12,173 nucleotides of DNA. Source: Gammaproteobacteria bacterium UBA5338. GTDB lineage: Bacteria; Pseudomonadota; Gammaproteobacteria; Pseudomonadales; UBA5862. The stretch spans positions 1 through 12,173 of the forward strand of contig DHQM01000144.1 of NCBI GenBank assembly GCA_002408105.1, read 5' to 3'. This document shows, piece after piece, positions 6,587-12,173 of the stretch. The translations under genes and the position numbers were made by a program. Under the pieces are notes generated by a model. The model saw only the letters and a list, made by a program, of their open reading frames with translations, did no database searches and had not been told where the DNA came from. The stretch's first letter is position 1, and each line of letters opens with the position of its first letter.

Positions 6587-6587
6587 C
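6578..6587. other. GGCCCGGGCC palindrome at the iorA/fimX junction
   Basis: A perfect 10-bp palindrome lies where the iorA reading frame stops making sense on the minus strand and the fimX frame starts on the plus strand. Exact breakpoint placement is uncertain by about 30-40 bases, so the coincidence is suggestive only. Confidence 0.4.
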
Positions 6588-6589
6588 GG

Positions 6590-6805
6590 GCGGACGCTGC
6601 GCTGGCGCTGCAACTGGCACTCCGCTCGCTGGTCTCTGCACTGCAAATGCAGGGCAAACTCATCATTGCCCCCGGGGTTGAAAGTGCGGCAGTGATGCCG
6701 GTGCTGTGGCAGCTGGGCATCAACTTCATTCAAGGCCCCTACCTGCAGGCCCCGTCGACTGACATGCAGTTCGACTTCGAACTCGACAACGACAGCGCCG
6801 ACTGA
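6590..6805 (+). CDS. fimX: FimX-type EAL-domain protein, C-terminal fragment only
   Basis: About 71 residues representing the end of an EAL domain: helix ALALQLALRSLVSALQMQGK, then strand LIIAPGVESAAVMPVLWQLG and INFIQGPYLQAPSTDMQFDF. The segment equals the EGVE...QGYYF...P end of EAL phosphodiesterases, but the Glu of EGVE is Pro (PGVES), and YLQAPS plus the short acidic tail are typical of FimX, a degenerate c-di-GMP receptor that controls type IV pilus assembly at the cell pole. Pseudomonas fimX lies next to serB, as here. Everything upstream (receiver, PAS, GGDEF and most of EAL, about 600 residues) is absent because the sequence switches to iorA on the opposite strand near 6585. A FimX-like assignment is firm as EAL; the FimX name rests on the tail motif and neighbour. 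Confidence 0.75.
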   Translation, partial: ADAALALQLALRSLVSALQMQGKLIIAPGVESAAVMPVLWQLGINFIQGPYLQAPSTDMQFDFELDNDSAD

Positions 6806-6822
6806 GCGGGCCCCAAGCTCAG
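6802..6822. terminator. Stem-loop shared by the converging fimX and serB stops
   Basis: CTGAGC (6802-6807) pairs with GCTCAG (6817-6822) around a 9-nt loop. The stem contains the TGA stop of fimX (6803-6805) and that of serB (6821-6819). There is no T run on either strand, so a bidirectional intrinsic terminator is only possible, not shown. Confidence 0.4.
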
Positions 6823-8066
6823 CCCTGGCGCCACAACTTCTCTGTGTCGCGGTCGCGCACACCGATCAGATACAGGATGCCATCCAAACCCAAGGTGGAG
6901 ATTGCGTGCTTGGCCGACTCCTGTACCAGCGGCTTGGCTCGGAAAGCAATTCCAAGGCCCGCCAAATCCAGCATCGGCAGGTCATTGGCGCCGTCTCCGA
7001 CCGCGATCACCTGCTCCAGGGACAGCCCCTCGGACGCGGCAATTTCACGCAGCAGATCGGCCTTGCGGGCACCATCGACCACCGGCGGAATCACCCGCCC
7101 TGTGACCCGACCGTCTTCGATTTCCAGCACGTTCGCGAACATGTGGTCAATCCCAAGCCGCTCCTGGAGGTGGCGCCCGAAGTAGTCGAATCCGCCCGAC
7201 AGGATTGCGGTCTTGTAGCCCAGCCGCTTCAGAGCGTCCACCAGGCGTTCGGCCCCCTCCGTCAGCGGCAACTGCTGAGCAACCTCGCCTAGGGTGCTGG
7301 CCGGAAGGCCCGCGAGCTTGTGTACCCGCTGTGTCAGGCTTTCCCGAAAATCGATCTCGCCTCGCATTGCACGCTCGGTGATCGCCGCAACCTCCTCACC
7401 GACACCCGCCCGCTTCGCAAGCTCATCAATCACTTCCGCTTCGATTAGGGTCGAATCCATGTCGAACACCACCAAGCGCCGGTTGCGCCGAAACAGGTTG
7501 TCTTCCTGAAACGCGATGTCCACGCTCAGGCGGTTCGCAGTGTCGAGAAATTCACCACGCATGAGGGACGCATCCACTGGCTCACCCCGCAACGAGAACT
7601 CCACGCACGCCTGGGTTGTGGTCAGATCGGCTCCGAGAGGAATGCGCCCGGAAAGTCGGTTGATTCCATCGATGTTGAGCCCATGGTGGCGGACAATCTG
7701 GGTGACTGCGGCGATGTGCTGAGCGCTGACCTTGCGAGCAAGCAGCGTAAGGATGTACCGGGGTTTGCCCTGCGCCTCAACCCAAGCGGCATAGCTGGAT
7801 TCGGACACTGGAGTGAATCGCACCTGCACACCCAGTTCATAGGCCGAATAGAGCGCATCCTTAATGGCCATTGAAGCTTCGACAGCCTGCGGCAGTTCGA
7901 TCAGCATTCCGAGGTTCAACCGGTCGTGAATAACGGACTGCCCAATGTCGAGCACTTGCACGTCGTGCTCGGCCAGGGCGCTGGTGAGCGTCGAGGTGAT
8001 TCCCGGTCCATCAGGACCTGCGATACTCAGCAGTAGCAGCCGTGAATCTGCGCTTGATTCAGTCAT
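6819..8066 (-). CDS. serB: Phosphoserine phosphatase with N-terminal ACT domains
   Basis: 415 residues. Catalyses the last step of serine synthesis, L-phosphoserine to L-serine, in the cytoplasm. Two ACT-type segments precede the phosphatase: about 8-85 ([18 protein letters not shown]) and about 103-185 ([16 protein letters not shown]), as in the long SerB forms of gammaproteobacteria. The HAD phosphatase domain (about 197-405) has the nucleophile motif [18 protein letters not shown] (D202, general acid D204), SGGF motif II (S290), K335, and the metal motif [11 protein letters not shown] (D358, D362). The start at 8066 is preferred over an in-frame upstream codon at 8162, because it begins at [20 protein letters not shown] right before the first ACT strand and has GGAGG 12 nt upstream; the upstream extension lies wholly in parC. 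It overlaps parC by 8 nt (ATGACTGA), suggesting coupled translation. Confidence 0.95.
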   Translation of the reverse strand: MTESSADSRLLLLSIAGPDGPGITSTLTSALAEHDVQVLDIGQSVIHDRLNLGMLIELPQAVEASMAIKDALYSAYELGVQVRFTPVSESSYAAWVEAQGKPRYILTLLARKVSAQHIAAVTQIVRHHGLNIDGINRLSGRIPLGADLTTTQACVEFSLRGEPVDASLMRGEFLDTANRLSVDIAFQEDNLFRRNRRLVVFDMDSTLIEAEVIDELAKRAGVGEEVAAITERAMRGEIDFRESLTQRVHKLAGLPASTLGEVAQQLPLTEGAERLVDALKRLGYKTAILSGGFDYFGRHLQERLGIDHMFANVLEIEDGRVTGRVIPPVVDGARKADLLREIAASEGLSLEQVIAVGDGANDLPMLDLAGLGIAFRAKPLVQESAKHAISTLGLDGILYLIGVRDRDTEKLWRQG

Positions 8067-10323
8067 TGGGAGTGACCACCTCCATGGCGCTGGCGCGCTG
8101 GAATCCACGCGGCAACTTATGACCGCGTCGGGCCCGCTCGCCTCGATAGTGCGCCATGTCACTCGGCTTGAGTGTCAATGACCTACGTCCCGCGGCGATG
8201 CGCAGCGAAGCGCCCTCAGGCAGAACCAAGCAGCTGAGCATCGTCTCTTCGCGGCTCTTGGCTCGCGCCGTTGGTATCGACAGCAACTTGTTTCCTTTTC
8301 CCTTCGCAAGGCGCGGCACTTGATCGAGCGGGAAAATCAACAGGCGCCCTTCATTGCTCAGACAGGCCAGCAACAGCTCTTCCTCGCTGTCGGGGACGAC
8401 GACCGGCGGCAGCAGACGAGCAGCCTCGGTGAGGTTGAGTATGGCTTTGCCAGAGCGGTTGCGGCTAAGCAGCTCCTGGAACTTGCAACAGAAACCGTAG
8501 CCCGCATCGCTCGACAAAAGGCACTCCCGGTTGTCATCGGCAGCGATCATTTCGACGAAACCAACGCCCGGTGGCGGATTGAGTCGACCAGTCAATGGCT
8601 CCCCCAAGCCACGAGCCGAGGGAAGCTCGTTCACGAGGAGTGCATAACTGCGTCCTAGCTCATCCAGTACCGCGATGGATTGATTGGTCTTCACTCGCAC
8701 GCTGGACAACAAGCCATCGCCCGATCGATAGTTCAAGTTTTCTGGATCCAGGTCATGCCCCTTGCCCGAACGAATCCATCCCTTTTGCGACAGAACCACA
8801 GTAACAGGTTCCGATGGAGCCAGCTCTTGCGCATCAAGTGAAACGGCAATCGGGCGTTCCACCAAGCTTGACCGACGTGCGTCGCCGTAGGTGGCAATAT
8901 CGGCCAGAATCTCCGATCGAAGTTGTTTGGTGAGAAGCCTCGGTTTCTCCAGCAGCTTTTCCAGGTGATCGCGCTCAGCACCCAGTTCTTGCTGTTCCGC
9001 CTGAATGCGCACCTCCTCAAGCTTGGCGAGTTGTCGCAGGCGCAACTCGAGAATGGCTTCCGCCTGACGCTCACTGATGCCAAATCGCCCTTGCAGCGCA
9101 AGCTTTGGCTGGTCTTCATTGCGGACGATCTCGATCACTTCATCAATGTTGAGAAAAGCAACCAACAACCCATCCAGCACGTGCAGCCGCGATTCGACCT
9201 GATCAAGCCGGTGCCGTACACGACGGCGCACCGTTTCACGGCGAAAGCCAAGCCATTCGATTAGCAGGGAGCGCAGGTCCATGACCCTCGGCCGGCCATC
9301 GGCACCAATGAGGTTCATGTTTACCCGGTAGCTGCGCTCCAGGTCAGTGGTCGCAAACAGGTGCCCCATCAGGCGGTCCACGTCGACCCGATTCGACCTC
9401 GGCACCAGCACGATGCGAATCGGGTGCTCATGGTCCGATTCATCGCGCAGATCAGCGATCCAAGGCAGTTTCTTGGCCTGCATTTGCTCGGCGATGCGCT
9501 CAAGCACCTTGGCCCCGGACACTTGGTACGGCAAGGCATTGATCACAACCTCCCCCTGCTCAACCTCGTAGGTCGCCCGCACCTTCAGGATGCCGCGGCC
9601 GGTGGCATAGATCTGCTGCAGCTCTGCCTTGGGTGTGACGATTTCGCCGCCGGTGGGGAAATCTGGCGCCGGAACGAATTGCACGAGGTCCGCAACCGGT
9701 GCCTCGGGGTGCTCCAGCAGGTGCAGGCACGCAGCGCCGACTTCAGTCAGGTTGTGGGGCGGGATGTCGGTGGACATGCCGACGGCAATGCCGCTGGCAC
9801 CATTGAGCAGAAGGTTCGGCAGTCGGGCAGGCAGCACTGCGGGTTCGTCCAGGGTGCCGTCGAAATTGGCCACCCAGTCGACCGTCCCAAGCTCCACCTC
9901 TTGAAGCAACAGCTGGGCGTATGCGGTGAGCCGCGCTTCGGTGTAGCGCATCGCTGCGAAAGACCGTGGGTCGTCCACGGACCCCCAATTTCCCTGCCCT
10001 TCGACCAGAGGGTATCGGTAGGCAAAAGGCTGCGCCATCAGCACCATGGCTTCGTAGCAGGCACTGTCTCCGTGTGGATGGAATTTGCCGATCACGTCGC
10101 CGATGGTGCGCGCCGATTTTTTGAATTTTGCACCCGCACGCAGCCCCAACTCACTCATGGCATACACGATGCGCCGCTGCACAGGTTTGAGGCCATCGCC
10201 AATGTGCGGCAAAGCACGGTCCAAAATGACATACATCGAGTAGTCAAGGTATGCCCCTTCCGCGTATTGCCTGAGCGGGATTTGCTCGGTTCCGTCGGGA
10301 GAAAACCCGGTCACAAACTTCAT
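8059..10323 (-). CDS. parC: DNA topoisomerase IV subunit A
   Basis: 754 residues, nearly the 752 of E. coli ParC. With ParE it forms topoisomerase IV, which decatenates daughter chromosomes. The N-terminus has [20 protein letters not shown] and [17 protein letters not shown]; the active-site Tyr is Y127 in [11 protein letters not shown]. The quinolone-determining region reads [13 protein letters not shown] with S87 and E91, the drug-sensitive residues at the positions of E. coli S80 and E84. The breakage-reunion core and coiled-coil tower run to about residue 480, followed by the C-terminal DNA-wrapping region to residue 754. Length and motifs distinguish ParC from GyrA, which is longer and has a GyrA-box-type C-terminus. 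The ATG start lies 93 nt after the parE stop and has no strong ribosome site. The gene ends inside the serB start. Confidence 0.97.
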   Translation of the reverse strand: MKFVTGFSPDGTEQIPLRQYAEGAYLDYSMYVILDRALPHIGDGLKPVQRRIVYAMSELGLRAGAKFKKSARTIGDVIGKFHPHGDSACYEAMVLMAQPFAYRYPLVEGQGNWGSVDDPRSFAAMRYTEARLTAYAQLLLQEVELGTVDWVANFDGTLDEPAVLPARLPNLLLNGASGIAVGMSTDIPPHNLTEVGAACLHLLEHPEAPVADLVQFVPAPDFPTGGEIVTPKAELQQIYATGRGILKVRATYEVEQGEVVINALPYQVSGAKVLERIAEQMQAKKLPWIADLRDESDHEHPIRIVLVPRSNRVDVDRLMGHLFATTDLERSYRVNMNLIGADGRPRVMDLRSLLIEWLGFRRETVRRRVRHRLDQVESRLHVLDGLLVAFLNIDEVIEIVRNEDQPKLALQGRFGISERQAEAILELRLRQLAKLEEVRIQAEQQELGAERDHLEKLLEKPRLLTKQLRSEILADIATYGDARRSSLVERPIAVSLDAQELAPSEPVTVVLSQKGWIRSGKGHDLDPENLNYRSGDGLLSSVRVKTNQSIAVLDELGRSYALLVNELPSARGLGEPLTGRLNPPPGVGFVEMIAADDNRECLLSSDAGYGFCCKFQELLSRNRSGKAILNLTEAARLLPPVVVPDSEEELLLACLSNEGRLLIFPLDQVPRLAKGKGNKLLSIPTARAKSREETMLSCLVLPEGASLRIAAGRRSLTLKPSDMAHYRGERARRGHKLPRGFQRASAMEVVTPND

Positions 10324-10416
10324 GGGTCGGTGCTCGTTCTGGTGGTCCCGTGCAGTTCACCTTGTGCGCATGCGGCGCCGCCGACCCACTGCATTGCGAG
10401 CCGGTTCAAGGCGCTG

Positions 10417-12173
10417 CTACAGCTCTGCAAGGGCGCCCTTCTCTTCCAGCCAGCCACGGCGGTCGTTGGCGCGTTTCTTTGCAAGCAACAGGTCAAGGAG
10501 GTGTTGGGTCTCCGCTTCACTGTCCATGGTCAGCTGCACCAGCCTGCGCGTGTCAGGTGCCATGGTGGTTTCCCGCAACTGGAGCGGGTTCATTTCGCCA
10601 AGGCCCTTGAACCGCTGCACGTTCGGCTTGACCTTCTTCCCTTCTGCGAGCAGCCGCTCCAGAATCGCCTCACGCTCGCTGTCATCGAGCGCATAGTGGA
10701 TTTCCTTGCCCACGTCGATGCGAAACAGCGGCGGCATGGCAACGTATACGTGCCCCGCCCGCACCAACGCAGCAAAATGCCGAACGAACAAGGCACAGAG
10801 CAAGGTGGCAATGTGAAGCCCATCGGAATCTGCGTCCGCCAAAATGCAGAGCTTTCCGTACCGCAGCCCCGACAAGTCCTCACTCCCTGGGTCTACGCCC
10901 AAAGCAACAGCAATGTCGTGGATCTCTTGTGAGGCCAGAATCTGGTCGCCGTCGACCTCCCAGGTATTGAGAATCTTGCCCCGCAGTGGCATCACGGCCT
11001 GAAATTCGCGGTCGCGCGCCTGCTTTGCCGACCCACCGGCAGAGTCGCCCTCCACCAGAAAGAGCTCGCCGCGCTCGACTTCCTGCGTGGTGCAATCCGC
11101 CAGTTTGCCTGGCAGTGCCGGCCCCTGTGAGACCTTCTTCCGAACCACCTGGCGCGCCGCGCGCAAGCGCTTCTGGGCCTGCTGTATGGCCAACTCGGCA
11201 ATGGCCTCACCCGCCTGGACATGCTGATTCAGCCACAGGCTAAACGCGTCTTTTACGGCCCCAGCCACGAATGTAGCGCACTCGCGCGAGGCCAGCCGCT
11301 CTTTGGTTTGTCCGGAGAACTGGGGCTCACGCAGCTTAACGGACAGCACGAAGGCAAGGCGTTCAAACAGGTCCTCCCCGGTAAGGCGCACCCCACGGGG
11401 CAGCAGGTTGCGAAACTCGCAGAACTCACGCAGCGCATCGGTCAGACCGGCACGCAAGCCATTGACGTGGGTGCCACCGAGCGGCGTTGGAATCAGGTTG
11501 GCGTAGCTCTCGGTGAGCGGGGCGCCGCCATCGGTCACCCACTGGATGGCCCATTCAAGGGCCTCGTTGCCGCCCTCGAAAGCGCCGGTCAGCGGCTGTT
11601 CGGGGACCACCGGAATCGACTCCAGTGCCTGGGCAAGGTAATCGGACAACCCGCCCGAGTAGTGCCACTGTTCAGTGGCAACCCCTGGGGCCGAGTAGCG
11701 CACCTGCAAGCCGGTGCAAAGCACCGCCTTCGCCCGCAAGAGGTGGCGCAATCGGCCCGCGGCCAGCTTGGTGGAGTCGAAGTAGCGGGCGTCGGGCAGA
11801 AAGGTGATGGAGGTGCCCGTGTCGCGCCGCGACACCACGCCCACCTCCTCCAGCGCACCAACGGGAGCCCCGTGCTCAAAGCGCATGCGGTAGCGCTTGC
11901 CGTCCCGCTTGACTTCCACTTGGAGCCACTTGGACAGGGCATTGACAACTGAAACCCCAACACCGTGCAGCCCGCCGGAAAAATGGTACTGCTCACCCGA
12001 GAATTTTCCGCCTGCATGCAACCGCGTCAGGATCAACTCGACCCCGCTGATGCCCTCTTCTGGGTGCAGGTCCACCGGCATACCCCGGCCATTGTCGGTG
12101 ACCCGGATGCTGCCATCCAAGGCCACCTCCACGTCCACTTCTGTGGCAAACCCGGCGAGGGCTTCATCGATGC
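10417..12173 (-). CDS. parE: DNA topoisomerase IV subunit B, N-terminus cut by window edge
   Basis: 585 codons are visible and about 45 N-terminal residues lie beyond the right edge; E. coli ParE is 630 residues. The reading frame enters at IDEALAGFATEVDVEVALDG, so the codon that reads as Met at 12138 is internal, not the start. The GHKL ATPase shows DNGRGMPVDLHPEEG and the ATP lid GGLHGVGVSVVNALSKW. The Toprim domain, which binds Mg2+ for strand cleavage with ParC, shows LFLVEGDSAGGSAKQARDR, PLRGKILNTWEVD and DADSDGLHIATLL. The C-terminus RRGWLEEKGALAEL matches the ParE ending. A fairly long Toprim insertion, typical of GyrB of gram-negatives, is absent, supporting ParE over GyrB. It is followed after 93 nt by parC, so both subunits are probably made together. 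Confidence 0.97.
   Translation of the reverse strand, partial: IDEALAGFATEVDVEVALDGSIRVTDNGRGMPVDLHPEEGISGVELILTRLHAGGKFSGEQYHFSGGLHGVGVSVVNALSKWLQVEVKRDGKRYRMRFEHGAPVGALEEVGVVSRRDTGTSITFLPDARYFDSTKLAAGRLRHLLRAKAVLCTGLQVRYSAPGVATEQWHYSGGLSDYLAQALESIPVVPEQPLTGAFEGGNEALEWAIQWVTDGGAPLTESYANLIPTPLGGTHVNGLRAGLTDALREFCEFRNLLPRGVRLTGEDLFERLAFVLSVKLREPQFSGQTKERLASRECATFVAGAVKDAFSLWLNQHVQAGEAIAELAIQQAQKRLRAARQVVRKKVSQGPALPGKLADCTTQEVERGELFLVEGDSAGGSAKQARDREFQAVMPLRGKILNTWEVDGDQILASQEIHDIAVALGVDPGSEDLSGLRYGKLCILADADSDGLHIATLLCALFVRHFAALVRAGHVYVAMPPLFRIDVGKEIHYALDDSEREAILERLLAEGKKVKPNVQRFKGLGEMNPLQLRETTMAPDTRRLVQLTMDSEAETQHLLDLLLAKKRANDRRGWLEEKGALAEL

Noticed and set aside
6587..6862. Upstream part of the minus-strand frame leading into the iorA fragment, with an ATG at 6862
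   Set aside because: It is antisense to the fimX end and to the serB 3' end and has no similarity to IorA; the open frame is accidental.
8067..8162. Longer serB with an upstream start at 8162
   Set aside because: The added 32 residues lie fully within parC in another frame and precede the ACT domain without homologous sequence; ATG at 8066 fits the family start.
9361..10932. 523-residue open frame on the plus strand across parC and parE
   Set aside because: Antisense to two clear essential genes; long antisense frames are expected from the GC-rich third codon positions, and the translation shows no recognisable motif.
1..12173. CRISPR arrays, tRNA or rRNA genes, insertion sequences
   Set aside because: No regularly spaced repeats, no tRNA-like T-loop with matching acceptor stem outside genes, and no transposase-like protein on either strand.

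Overview
This is a GC-rich (roughly 60%) proteobacterial window in which nearly every gene is on the minus strand. It appears to be two unrelated blocks joined head-on near position 6585. The left block holds the 3' end of an aerobic-type indolepyruvate:ferredoxin oxidoreductase alpha subunit (iorA-like), its beta subunit, a XylT-like [2Fe-2S] ferredoxin, two catechol 2,3-dioxygenase-like VOC proteins, and then a soluble lytic transglycosylase (slt) that runs off the left edge. The gene content resembles aromatic-degrading beta- or gammaproteobacteria, but the sequence alone does not settle the taxon.

The right block holds the 3' end of a FimX-type EAL-domain protein on the plus strand. Facing it on the minus strand are serB (phosphoserine phosphatase with ACT domains), parC and parE (topoisomerase IV), with parE running off the right edge. 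A fimX-serB neighbourhood with parC and parE nearby is familiar from Pseudomonas and relatives, which points to a gammaproteobacterium for this half.

Left block, read in the direction of transcription: iorA' (6586-6251), iorB (6209-4617), ferredoxin (4620-4264, ATGA overlap with iorB), canonical extradiol dioxygenase (4128-3205), divergent dioxygenase-like protein (3115-2156), a 549-bp region with no confident gene but two hairpin-plus-T-tract sites, then slt (1606 to the edge). The likely logic is aromatic catabolism: the Ior enzyme oxidises an aryl-2-oxoacid and reduces ferredoxin, the canonical dioxygenase cleaves a catechol ring, and the XylT-like ferredoxin could re-reduce oxidised active-site iron. 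The divergent partner keeps the fold but has lost one metal ligand and all three second-shell catalytic residues.

Right block: parE, parC and serB are packed tightly, with an 8-nt overlap between parC and serB. fimX and serB converge with only 13 nt between their stop codons.

The main anomaly is the junction. Both iorA and fimX lack their 5' parts at the same point and face each other across a 10-bp palindrome. Either this is a real rearrangement breakpoint or the contig is chimeric; the sequence alone cannot decide. No CRISPR array, tRNA, rRNA or insertion sequence was seen.
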